Shown one piece after another: positions 1 through 7,678 of a stretch of 47,628 nt of DNA (the first letter of the stretch is position 1; each line of letters starts with the position of its first letter). A program made the translations under genes and the position numbers. The stretch lies in NCBI GenBank assembly GCA_039029535.1, contig JBCCFW010000040.1, positions 1 through 47,628 on the forward strand, written 5' to 3'. The stretch is from JBCCFW01 sp039029535 (GTDB lineage: Bacteria > Acidobacteriota > JBCCFW01). The notes under the pieces are model-generated. The model had not been told where the DNA came from, ran no database searches, and saw nothing but the letters and a program-made list of their open reading frames with translations.

Positions 1-1
1 C

Positions 2-259
2 GAGCGGGTGGGAGTCAATCCGGCGGCGGCCAACTTCTATCCCCTCATCATGGTCTTGGACTCGAAGGGCGAGTACGTGGCTCACATGGACAGGTACAGC
101 GATGTCCCGGGTCTCGAGCTGCGCGAGGACAGCGGCGAGGAATTCCGTGGCTTCGAGCGCAGCATTCTACTGAGGGAGCTCGAGGCACTGAGGAGGATCG
201 CGCTCGAGCAAGACGCGACTCCCACTGACTCCGACCCTTCGGCAGCGGCTGGAGGCTGA
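2..259 (+). CDS. 3' end of an unidentified protein (5' end outside window)
   Basis: The reading frame is open from the first full codon at position 2 to a TGA at 257-259, so this is the C-terminal part of a gene that begins upstream of the window; the GTG at 8 need not be its start. The visible 86 or so residues are soluble and charged, with a short hydrophobic stretch (FYPLIMVLDSKGEYV) reading like a beta strand and a Glu/Arg-rich helix near the end. I do not recognise the family. It converges on the beta-helix gene, which ends 15 bp away on the other strand. Confidence 0.55.
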   Translation, partial: ERVGVNPAAANFYPLIMVLDSKGEYVAHMDRYSDVPGLELREDSGEEFRGFERSILLRELEALRRIALEQDATPTDSDPSAAAGG

Positions 260-274
260 CCCTGCGGCGAGTGC

Positions 275-2368
275 TCACCTCCACCGCACGATCAGGTCCG
301 CCTGCGCTCGGCTGGTGTCCTTGCCCAGGAACAGCAGCCGTCCGGGCGTGCAGGCGGTCGCCTCGAAATCCTCCAGCTCGTAGAACGCCAGCGTGTCGCC
401 GGAGCCGGCACGACCCTGGAGGCGGAGCGGGCCTGGGTCGGGCAGGTCGTGGACGGCTGTGGCTTCGTCGGCCGGAATGCGCGTGCGGCCGATGGCGCCA
501 CTGGCTTCCGCCACGCCACCCGCGCAGTCCTGACGAGGCTGGAGCAGGGTCGTGAGGTCGAGGCTGCGCAGGTCGCCGCTGAAGACGCGCTCCAGGAGCA
601 CGGCCGGACGAGGGCCATGCTGCGGTGCCGGTGCGCCGAGCTCATGCGCGCCGCAGTCGGGCCGTCCGTCGGTCACGAAGGGGTCGTTGATGTTCGGCAG
701 GGGCTGGCCGGCGTCCAGGGCGGGGACCCCGGGTCTCAATGTCAGGTCGTAGCTCCCGGGCGTGATCCCGTCGACGTAGCTCGCGGGGAGGGGGGCGTCC
801 ACGAGGTCGGCCAGTCTGCAGGAGACGGCGTTGGCCTCGATGCCGCTGCGCGCACGGAGGTCGGCGAGGTCGGTGTAGCGGACATCGTCCCACTTGGCGA
901 AGGGAGTGTCCGGGGTGTCGAGGGCATCATGGTCCCAGTCGTCGGTGCTGCCCGCGACGAGGCCGAACTCCTCGAACGCGTAGCGGGTGCCGATGAGGAC
1001 GTTGTTGCGCAAGAGGGTGTTCTGCCAGCCGGACGATGAGGAGGTGCCGTTGCCTTGCTTGGCGCTGGTGTTGTGGATGACGACCAGTCCGGACGGGGAG
1101 CGGTTCATCTTGTAGGCCGAGCTCTCGAGGCTGAAGAACTCGTTGCGGAAGACGTAGGCTGGGCCGCCGTAGATCGGCGCCAGGCTGATCCCCATGCGTG
1201 AATTGGCCACGCGGTTGCGCCAAACCCTGGTGTTCGCTGAGTTGTAGTCGATCTCGATGGGGTCATCGACGATGTAGGCGATGTCGTTTCCATGGATGTC
1301 GTTGGCGTGCGCGGCTGCCGTTCCGGTGAAGGGCTGGATCGACGCGCCGTCCCCGAAGCGCTCGATGCGGCAGTGACGGATGACGTTGCTGGCTCCCCGC
1401 AGGTCGATGGCGCGTTCTGAGGGAATGCCCGTGTCGGGCCAGAGGTTCCGGCCGAGGAAGATGCAGTCGGAGACGAGCTGGTGGGACTCGGACGCGTTGT
1501 CGCGACGGTTGAGGTAGCCGTAGCCGACGTCTCGCACGAGGCTGCGGCGCAGGGTGACGTGGCTCGTGTTCTGGGCGTCGACACCCCACAGGCCGTTCTG
1601 AACGACCAGCCGCTCGAGCACGAGCCAGGAGGTATCGAAGCTGTTCTGCCCGAGCGTGACGATCCCGCGATCGGTGTCGCCCCCGTCGATGACGGCCCAG
1701 GTCGCCTCATCGATGCTCCGGGTGGGGTCGCTGGGCCCTCGGAAGACGATCGGGTTGTCGGGGAGCCCGCTGGCTCTCATGACGAAGGGGGCGTAGGTGC
1801 CGGGCGCCACGAGGAAGACGTCACCCGGGGCTGCATCGTCGGCGGCGGACTGCAGGCCGAGGAACGGGTCGAGCGCGGTGCCGGTCCCACCGCCGGCTCC
1901 GGGGGCGACGTGCCTGAGGCGGGGAGCAGGGGGCTCGAAGACTTCTCGGCGCGTCGTGCCGGTGACGACCTGGGTCGTGCCGCCACCGTCGGGATCGGTG
2001 AGGGTGAGCTCGACCTCGTAGCTCGTCTCTCGCTCGAGGAAGAAGAGGCTGCCCGCGAAGCGATCGTCGGGTCGGTCGGCCGCTTCGCCCTGGAGGCCGG
2101 GGTGAGTGCGGACGAGGTCGAGACCCGGCCTCCAGGTCGCGTCACCCAGCCGTCGGAACCGGACGGAGCACGTGGCGTCGAGGTCGTCGTCGCCGCTCAC
2201 CTCGAAGCGGACGCCGAGGTGCTGGACGGTGGGATCGACGATGACGACACCGGCCGTGATGGCGTCCTGGGCTTGGGCTGAGGGGGCGAGGCCCATGAGC
2301 AGGAGCAGAGCAGCCAGCGGGAACGCCGAGCTGGCAGGCATCGGACAGCGGTGGTGCAGCGCATCCAT
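275..2368 (-). CDS. Secreted right-handed parallel beta-helix protein
   Basis: About 697 residues. The N terminus has a signal peptide: a hydrophobic core LAALLLLMGLA followed by an Ala-rich cleavage region (APSAQAQ). Residues about 35-135 look like a beta-sandwich of the fibronectin type III kind (strand pattern YEVELTLTDPDGGGTTQVV). Residues about 150-560 resemble surface beta-helix proteins of the polysaccharide-lyase/DUF1565 type: PGDVFLVAPGTY, short Asn-rich coils such as HVTLRRSLVRDV, and the usual closing module PALDAGQP...DGRPDCGAHE. Such proteins are exported and bind or cut polysaccharide; no catalytic residues can be named here. ATG 2368 and ATG 2341 both leave an intact signal peptide. 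It appears monocistronic. Confidence 0.8.
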   Translation of the reverse strand: MDALHHRCPMPASSAFPLAALLLLMGLAPSAQAQDAITAGVVIVDPTVQHLGVRFEVSGDDDLDATCSVRFRRLGDATWRPGLDLVRTHPGLQGEAADRPDDRFAGSLFFLERETSYEVELTLTDPDGGGTTQVVTGTTRREVFEPPAPRLRHVAPGAGGGTGTALDPFLGLQSAADDAAPGDVFLVAPGTYAPFVMRASGLPDNPIVFRGPSDPTRSIDEATWAVIDGGDTDRGIVTLGQNSFDTSWLVLERLVVQNGLWGVDAQNTSHVTLRRSLVRDVGYGYLNRRDNASESHQLVSDCIFLGRNLWPDTGIPSERAIDLRGASNVIRHCRIERFGDGASIQPFTGTAAAHANDIHGNDIAYIVDDPIEIDYNSANTRVWRNRVANSRMGISLAPIYGGPAYVFRNEFFSLESSAYKMNRSPSGLVVIHNTSAKQGNGTSSSSGWQNTLLRNNVLIGTRYAFEEFGLVAGSTDDWDHDALDTPDTPFAKWDDVRYTDLADLRARSGIEANAVSCRLADLVDAPLPASYVDGITPGSYDLTLRPGVPALDAGQPLPNINDPFVTDGRPDCGAHELGAPAPQHGPRPAVLLERVFSGDLRSLDLTTLLQPRQDCAGGVAEASGAIGRTRIPADEATAVHDLPDPGPLRLQGRAGSGDTLAFYELEDFEATACTPGRLLFLGKDTSRAQADLIVRWR

Positions 2369-2778
2369 GGGGGATCGTCGCCGACCGCTCCGGGGGATGT
2401 AAAGGACGGGCCTCGGCTCGCGATGGCTTCAGGCAGTCCGTGCGGACGTGCCAGTAGAGCGTACCGAGTGCGAGCAGGGATCGCATGACGCGGGCACCGG
2501 GGCTGATGAGCATCGCGGTGCTGTCAACGCGGTTCGGCACGGCGCACTGACCCGTGATGGGTCCCGTGCCTGACGAGGGGAAGGGTGTTTAGACAGCTTA
2601 CCAATCCCGTCGATGGGGGCTTGTCAGTGGCCGTCGCCCATTCAATGATGAGGTCATTGTCTCAAACGGAATTGCCAGCAAGGCATCGGTGAACACCGAG
2701 TCTTGCTGAAGCGAGTCGCAGCTCACTGTCACGGACCGGCAGGTGAGGGCGCTAGCAACGGCGGTCCTTCGAAGCTGC
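2369..2778. other. Intergenic region without a recognisable gene
   Basis: I see no credible coding sequence here. The short open frames lack ribosome binding sites and protein-like composition. The region lies between the divergent beta-helix gene and the small membrane protein gene, so it should hold both promoters, but I could not pick a convincing -35/-10 pair. Confidence 0.4.
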
Positions 2779-2820
2779 CTCATCCTGCCGGCAGGGCTTC
2801 GCAGCTGACACGAGGATGAG
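2779..2820 (+). promoter_or_regulatory. Inverted repeat covering the probable ribosome binding site
   Basis: CTCATCCT (2779-2786) is the perfect reverse complement of AGGATGAG (2813-2820). A smaller palindrome, CTGCCGGCAG, lies inside. The right arm contains the only purine-rich, Shine-Dalgarno-like sequence upstream of the TTG start at 2826, so a folded mRNA would hide it. This could mean translational control, or it could be chance. Confidence 0.35.
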
Positions 2821-2825
2821 AAATC

Positions 2826-3170
2826 TTGACTGCTGACCGGGGGCCTGCACCGTACGACCTCGACCCGAGGATGGTCCGAGCGTTTGTCTTCTTCTCGATG
2901 AACGCGACGTTTCTTGCGCCGATCGTGTTCTTGTTCCTCATCGAACGAGGCGGCCGGGTCGGAGCTCTCATCGAGAGCCACGCATGCGCCTTCATCGGCA
3001 TTCCGTGGGCGGGCGGCGCAGCTGCCGTGGTGGTGATGCTCTTTCGATTTCTCCCTGGAGAGCTCACGTTCAAGGCTCTGGGGCTCGAGCTCAAGGGGGC
3101 GGCGGCTCCCGCCGTTCTCTGGGTCGTCTGTTTCGTGGCGCTCGTCCTGGCGCTGAAGGTGCTGTGGTAA
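2826..3170 (+). CDS. Small integral membrane protein, function unknown
   Basis: 114 residues from a TTG start preceded by GAGGAT; ATG 2871 is a fallback that would still keep all membrane segments. Three hydrophobic segments are visible: around residues 20-40 (VFFSMNATFLAPIVFLFLI), 52-70 (AFIGIPWAGGAAAVVVMLF) and 92-112 (AAPAVLWVVCFVALVLALKV). The stretch before the last segment (FKALGLELKGAAAPAVLWV) looks like a short re-entrant beta/loop region, a layout I associate with small uncharacterised proteobacterial membrane proteins. It lies 119 bp upstream of the larger polytopic protein on the same strand and may be cotranscribed with it. No function can be assigned. Confidence 0.65.
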   Translation: MTADRGPAPYDLDPRMVRAFVFFSMNATFLAPIVFLFLIERGGRVGALIESHACAFIGIPWAGGAAAVVVMLFRFLPGELTFKALGLELKGAAAPAVLWVVCFVALVLALKVLW

Positions 3171-3289
3171 CCGTCATCGGTGTGCATTGAGGCGTACGGC
3201 CCGCCTCTCTCGTTCCCGCTGGTGGAGTTCTTGACTCGGCTACCGCACTCCCGACTCGCGGTGGAACGACCGGCAAGGAAGCGCTCACC

Positions 3290-4798
3290 ATGGACTCCTT
3301 GACACAACTCATCTTCTGCGGAGGCACGCTCACCGTCTTCATCGCTCTCGTCACGCGCAATGCGACTTGGCTCAGGGACAGCGAGGTGAGAGACCGGGCT
3401 GACTACGCTCAGGGTCTTCGTGAGCCAAAGCCGGGGGAGCAGTACCAGCAGTACCTCGAGAAGGGGCTGGCATGCCTGGAGCGGCTGTTCGGGTCCCGCT
3501 CCCTCTTGCAAGTTCGTGGACCGGTTGTCTGTGCCTTCGTTTCGCTTCTCTACAGCGTCCTGCTGTTTTGGGCTGCATGGCTCTTGGGGGGAGAAGGTGC
3601 CATTGGTGTGGCAGGGTTGCCGCAGAGTGCGGTGATGAAGAGCGTCGCCTTGTTCGTGGTCGTTGTCCTTGGATTGTCTAGCTTCCGGTTCTTCTCCTGG
3701 TTTCTCGTTGTTGCGTACCCTGAGAGAGCTGGTACCGCCATGAGGGCTGGTGTTCAGCGGGCTCTGCGTGCATGCGTGACTTTTCTTCTGGCTTGGCTTG
3801 GTGGCTTCGTAGGGGCCTTCATCGTCGCGTGGTCTGGGAGGCTTGGAGGAATGCGGGACGGAATCGGTGCCGGTGTTGCTGGAGTTGTCCTTGCGTTGAG
3901 CGCCGTGGCGGCAGGTCTCGCGTGCAAGTCAGGTGATGTCGCCAGGGGGAATGGGCTCCGCTTTAGTGGCGAGGTCACCGTTGGTTGTGCGGTTGCAATG
4001 CTCGCTACTTCGGTATTGGCCTTCGCTCAGATGAGCACTGGTGCCTTCGGTTTCCTCTATGCGCTCACCTTCTTTGTTGGTGTCGCGCTCGCGCCTCGTT
4101 CGGACGGTCGGTTGATTGCCGTAGGGGTCGTGAGTTCTCTCCCCTTTGCTTTCTTGGCGGGAGGTCAGGGCGACTACAGCTACGCCTTGTTCTATAGCGT
4201 CATTCCTTTGGTCAATGGGCTCTTTGACTGGTGCTCGTGGTGCATCACGCGTCATCTCATTGGGCACCTGGCGCGCCGGATCTCGGTCAGTCGGGTCATG
4301 TTCGGTGCGCTCCTGGATCTCTTGGCTGCTGTTGTTCTTCTCGTGTTGCTGTCTGTCGTTCTGGGTTTCCTAGCCCAGCTTTGGGTCGATGTTCATTCGG
4401 GCCGTAGCGAGCTCTCGAACGCAGCTCTGGGGCAGCTCCTGTCCGACGTGGCGAGTGCGCCGTGGGGGCCGCCGAATCTCTGGCTGACCTGCACGCTCGT
4501 CTCGACTCTGGTTCCAACCGCAATCCATGCTGTCGTCCTGGTGGGGACCGCCTTGACGATCACGCTGCCGAAGGGAGTGCGGCACTGGCTTGCTGATCAG
4601 CTGGAGCCAGAAGATGGCCAACTGAGGATGAGGTACTTGGATCTCGTGGCGCTCGTCGTCGTTACGAAGTGGTTCGTGGCCGGAGGGATCGTCCTGCTCA
4701 TTAGTATCTCTGTCTTCTTGTTGGCCTTCTCTTCGAGCCTGCCCGTCGCTGAGTTGCTCGTGTTCTTCGCCGAGTGGGGGAGAGGGCTGGCGCGCTGA
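3290..4798 (+). CDS. Polytopic membrane protein, paralogue of the 7679-9211 product
   Basis: 502 residues from ATG 3290, with AAGGAAG upstream. About nine or ten hydrophobic segments are spread along the chain, with a soluble stretch at residues about 25-75. It is clearly related to the minus-strand product at 7679-9211: both have an F(F/L)GS motif before the first long membrane pair (FGSRSLLQV here, FGSERPFSF there), an N-(G/S)-LFD-(W/F)-xSW motif near the middle, a following D(L)xxAVVLL segment, and a late LxxTLxPTxxH motif. Both also begin MD-x-L. Codon use is less GC-biased than in the flanking housekeeping genes. I know of uncharacterised families with a similar LFDW-S-TR motif but no function. 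Confidence 0.75.
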   Translation: MDSLTQLIFCGGTLTVFIALVTRNATWLRDSEVRDRADYAQGLREPKPGEQYQQYLEKGLACLERLFGSRSLLQVRGPVVCAFVSLLYSVLLFWAAWLLGGEGAIGVAGLPQSAVMKSVALFVVVVLGLSSFRFFSWFLVVAYPERAGTAMRAGVQRALRACVTFLLAWLGGFVGAFIVAWSGRLGGMRDGIGAGVAGVVLALSAVAAGLACKSGDVARGNGLRFSGEVTVGCAVAMLATSVLAFAQMSTGAFGFLYALTFFVGVALAPRSDGRLIAVGVVSSLPFAFLAGGQGDYSYALFYSVIPLVNGLFDWCSWCITRHLIGHLARRISVSRVMFGALLDLLAAVVLLVLLSVVLGFLAQLWVDVHSGRSELSNAALGQLLSDVASAPWGPPNLWLTCTLVSTLVPTAIHAVVLVGTALTITLPKGVRHWLADQLEPEDGQLRMRYLDLVALVVVTKWFVAGGIVLLISISVFLLAFSSSLPVAELLVFFAEWGRGLAR

Positions 4799-4960
4799 GG
4801 TACGCCCTCTTGTCTTGCTTGGCGACTTGGCCTGAGTCGGATGACAATGGCGAGGGGGCCGCGAACGAACGTGCCATGGTGGGTGTCAGCGTGGAGCATC
4901 GTCAAGGCCAAGATGTCAGCGCGAATCGACAAGGTCCGGCCGCGCAGAAGTGGGGCTTCG

Positions 4961-5770
4961 TCAGCGGTGTTCGACGCGCTCCACTCGTGTTCCATCTGAT
5001 CGAAGAGCCTTCCGCGTTACGAGGTCGAGCTCATCGCCCGGGCCAAGGAAGTAAAACGGTGCACCGTTGTCCAGCACCGTGCCGTGATCGGTGATGGCGA
5101 CGTAGCTGTGTCCGAGGACCTGGAGGCGGTCACCTCGCACCAGCACCGCCGTGTCCTCGTCGATACCGAGACCGAGCAGCTCGGGGCGAGCCTGGACGAT
5201 CTCGAGCAGGTCGAAGTGACGGTTGCGCGCCAGCACGTGCTGGTCCACGGCCACGTCCTTCAGGAAGCCGAAGCCCTGCTCGTGGTCGCCCATCATGATC
5301 GTGTTGGTGCGGGTGTCGCCGCGAGCCAGGTAGCTGCCCTGGATGGTCGCGCCGGCTGAGGTGCCGCCGATGACGCCACCTCGCGCCAGCAGTGCGTGGA
5401 GCTCCTGCTCGGTGCGCGTGCCGAGATAGCTGTCTGCCAGCCGCCACTGCCGGCCTCCCGTGATCCACACCGCCCGGGCACGCTGTAGCGGCTCCACGAA
5501 CGCCTCGCTGTCGGCTTCGTCTCGGTCGCGCGTGTGGAGCACGGTCAGGTCGGTGGCGCCCAGGTTGCGCAGGAACACGAGCCCGAGACCGGAGTGGTCC
5601 TCGGGCACCGTCTCGAGCGCCGTGGGCAGCACGATGACCGGCGAGTCCTTACCGCCAGCAAGGTCGAAGAAGACGTCCCAGAAGGTGTCGTCCAGGTCAC
5701 CGCCACCGGCCAGGAGCAGCGCGCCGTGTTCGGGGCCGATTCGAGTTGGCTGCGTGGCGTCACTCGTCAT
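4961..5770 (-). CDS. Peptidase S51 family protein, cyanophycinase-like
   Basis: 269 residues from ATG 5770; an ATG at 5797 would add nine residues without family resemblance. Family S51 peptidases are serine hydrolases with a nucleophile-elbow fold; cyanophycinase degrades the storage polymer cyanophycin to beta-Asp-Arg dipeptides. Visible features are ALLLAGGGDLDD at the N terminus, ITGGRQWRL, the nucleophile motif GGTSAGA, the DQHVLARNRHFDLL stretch typical of cyanophycinases, and GLGIDEDTAVLV. No signal peptide is seen, so it should be cytoplasmic. No cyanophycin synthetase gene lies in the window, so the substrate could be another beta-linked peptide. It is divergent from the lipoprotein gene. 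Confidence 0.85.
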   Translation of the reverse strand: MTSDATQPTRIGPEHGALLLAGGGDLDDTFWDVFFDLAGGKDSPVIVLPTALETVPEDHSGLGLVFLRNLGATDLTVLHTRDRDEADSEAFVEPLQRARAVWITGGRQWRLADSYLGTRTEQELHALLARGGVIGGTSAGATIQGSYLARGDTRTNTIMMGDHEQGFGFLKDVAVDQHVLARNRHFDLLEIVQARPELLGLGIDEDTAVLVRGDRLQVLGHSYVAITDHGTVLDNGAPFYFLGPGDELDLVTRKALRSDGTRVERVEHR

Positions 5771-5873
5771 GGCAGTTGTCACTCCGCTGATCGCCATCCT
5801 GCGTGGCGTGCACTTGCCGATGAGCCTGGCCGGTGTGAAGACACGAGGTCAAGCGGGTCGGCGACCACGAGCT

Positions 5874-5891
5874 CGCAGGTGCTAGCCTGCG
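5874..5891. promoter_or_regulatory. Perfect 6-bp inverted repeat in a divergent intergenic region
   Basis: CGCAGG-tgctag-CCTGCG lies between the divergent S51 peptidase and lipoprotein genes. It could be an operator for either gene or a short hairpin. The spacing suits a dimeric repressor, but nothing else supports a role. Confidence 0.25.
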
Positions 5892-5955
5892 ACCAGCGGA
5901 CGGGCGGCTGGCCGGTCCCGCGCAGGTCGAGCTGGCAGTCCGTGGGAAAGTGAAG

Positions 5956-6453
5956 ATGAGCAGAACGATGATTGTCGCCGCGCTGGTCGGCCTCTTCCTC
6001 GTCGCCTGCAAGAACGACGGGCTGGAGTCGCTCCTCCTCGACGGACCCGAGCTGCACGAGTCGCTCGTGACCTTGCACGTCGACGAGCTGCCCCTCCACG
6101 TGCTGCGAGAGAACCCGCAGCTCTCGACCGACGCCGCGTTCGTCGAGGCCGTGGCACGGGGCAGCTCACAGGGGCGACTCGACAGCGAGGGCATCCGGGC
6201 CGCGTTCTACGCCGTCTATCGTGACGAGAGCGGCGTCGACGTCGGTTTCTACGGCCTGCAGGCTGCGTCCACGGCAGAGGCCGGCCGGCGTGAGGAGCTC
6301 CTGCGCGACATCTGGGCCCTGAACACGAGCCTCGAGCGCGCCCGCGTCTACCGGAGTGGTGAGCTCCTCGTCGTGGCGTGGAACGGTCCCGTGTCTCCTT
6401 CATGCTGGGGAGCGGTGAGCTCTGTCGTGGCCGAGCGCTTGGGGGCTCGCTGA
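5956..6453 (+). CDS. Small lipoprotein, function unknown
   Basis: 165 residues. A GTG at 5950 and an ATG at 5956 are both possible; GGGAAAG lies just upstream. The N terminus (MSRTMIVAALVGLFLVAC) is a typical lipoprotein signal with the lipobox LVAC, so the mature protein is predicted to be lipid-anchored at the Cys at residue 18. The remainder is a single alpha/beta-looking domain (HVDELPLHVLRENPQL, AAFYAVYRDESGVDVGFYGL) ending in a hydrophobic strand VVAWNG. I do not recognise the family. A GGGCTCG...CGAGCCC inverted repeat overlaps its 3' end and may end transcription. Confidence 0.65.
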   Translation: MSRTMIVAALVGLFLVACKNDGLESLLLDGPELHESLVTLHVDELPLHVLRENPQLSTDAAFVEAVARGSSQGRLDSEGIRAAFYAVYRDESGVDVGFYGLQAASTAEAGRREELLRDIWALNTSLERARVYRSGELLVVAWNGPVSPSCWGAVSSVVAERLGAR

Positions 6454-6603
6454 TCGGCCACCACGAGCCCGTCACGACTCAGTCGGGCGACGGGCAGGAG
6501 CGCAGTGCTTCAGGTCATGAGCCCGTTATCGAGGGGCTGAGTCGAGCTTGCCGTGGGCTCGCTGATCGTGCTCTAGTTGAGCTGGGGGGACGAGGGGCGT
6601 GTC

Positions 6604-7572
6604 ATGTCGAGAGCTGGGAGCGGAAGACGTCGTGGAATCGTGCTGGCTGGGACGCTGATCGGCCTCCTCGGACTGGCCGTGCCAGTGCTGGCCGGCGATG
6701 CGTGTGGCATGGATGGCGATCCTTGTGATGACGGCGATGCGTGCACGGACGACGACGTCTGCGATGACGGGGACTGCGTTGGTGTCCTGAATGCCTGTGT
6801 CGACGAAAACAACGCGAACCTGAACCCCTGCCTGGAGTTCGCGTGTGTCGATGGTGACTGTGTCGAGAACACGGGGCCCTTCGATGGGTTCAACTGCGAC
6901 GACAGCAACGCCTGCACCGAGAACCTCTGTCAGGACGGGGTCTGTGAAGTGACCAACCTCAACACCTGTGAGGAGGACAACGACGACAACGACAACCCGT
7001 GCTCCGTGTTCCTCTGCAACCAGAACAACGGCATTTGTGACGAGCACGCCCTGCCCGATCCGGGGCCTCCTTGCGACGACGAGAATCCGTGCACGGTCGA
7101 CGATGCCTGCGTGGGCGGGGTCTGCCGAGGCGTTCGGAACACCTGCGAGACGGAGAACGCGGCGAACACCGACCCGTGCCTGCGCTTCGAGTGCGTCGAT
7201 GGCGAGTGCGTCGCGGTGGTCCTCGAAGACGGTGACCCTTGTGACGACGGGAATGCTTGCACCGTCGTCGACACCTGCCAGGGTGGTCTCTGTGTGTCCG
7301 AGTCCTTGCCCTGCGAGCCGGGGGAGGTCTGCGTGGACGCCGAGTGCGTGCCCCTCGCAGCGGCCGAGAACACGGGGCCCAGCGGCGATCTCGGTTGCAG
7401 CGACGCCGCCGACAACGACGGTGACGACCTGATCGACTGTGCGGACCCCGACTGCCGTCTCGCGGCGAACTGCGCCGAAGTCGTCCCGTTCATGGGAGCG
7501 GGCGGGCGCTTCGCCCTCGTCTTGGCCCTGGCAATGGCCGGGGTCGTGGTTCTGACACGCCGTCACGCTTGA
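6604..7572 (+). CDS. Secreted Cys-rich repeat protein with C-terminal sorting-type tail
   Basis: 322 residues from ATG 6604; a TTG at 6577 is in frame but would put nine extra residues before the signal peptide. After the signal sequence (LAGTLIGLLGLAVPVLAG), about five repeats of 40-50 residues follow, built on GDPCDDG-x-ACT-x-D-x-C-x-x-G-x-C and separated by NPCLEFACVDGDCV-type units; the spacing implies disulfide-stabilised extracellular modules. Then comes CSDAADNDGDDLIDCADPDC, a calcium-loop-like motif common in Myxococcota surface proteins. The C terminus is VPFMGAGGRF, a hydrophobic helix, then RRHA, resembling IPTL/PEP-CTERM-type sorting signals. It probably sits on the outer surface. 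No function is known to me. Confidence 0.75.
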   Translation: MSRAGSGRRRGIVLAGTLIGLLGLAVPVLAGDACGMDGDPCDDGDACTDDDVCDDGDCVGVLNACVDENNANLNPCLEFACVDGDCVENTGPFDGFNCDDSNACTENLCQDGVCEVTNLNTCEEDNDDNDNPCSVFLCNQNNGICDEHALPDPGPPCDDENPCTVDDACVGGVCRGVRNTCETENAANTDPCLRFECVDGECVAVVLEDGDPCDDGNACTVVDTCQGGLCVSESLPCEPGEVCVDAECVPLAAAENTGPSGDLGCSDAADNDGDDLIDCADPDCRLAANCAEVVPFMGAGGRFALVLALAMAGVVVLTRRHA

Positions 7573-7678
7573 GGGGGAGGTCGCCCCGAGCCACCGCTGA
7601 ACCACATCTGGGCTCTTCTCCGCGAGAGCTCGAAGGCCGAGTTCGGAAGGCGTACCAAGAGGGACCGAGATCCCGGGG

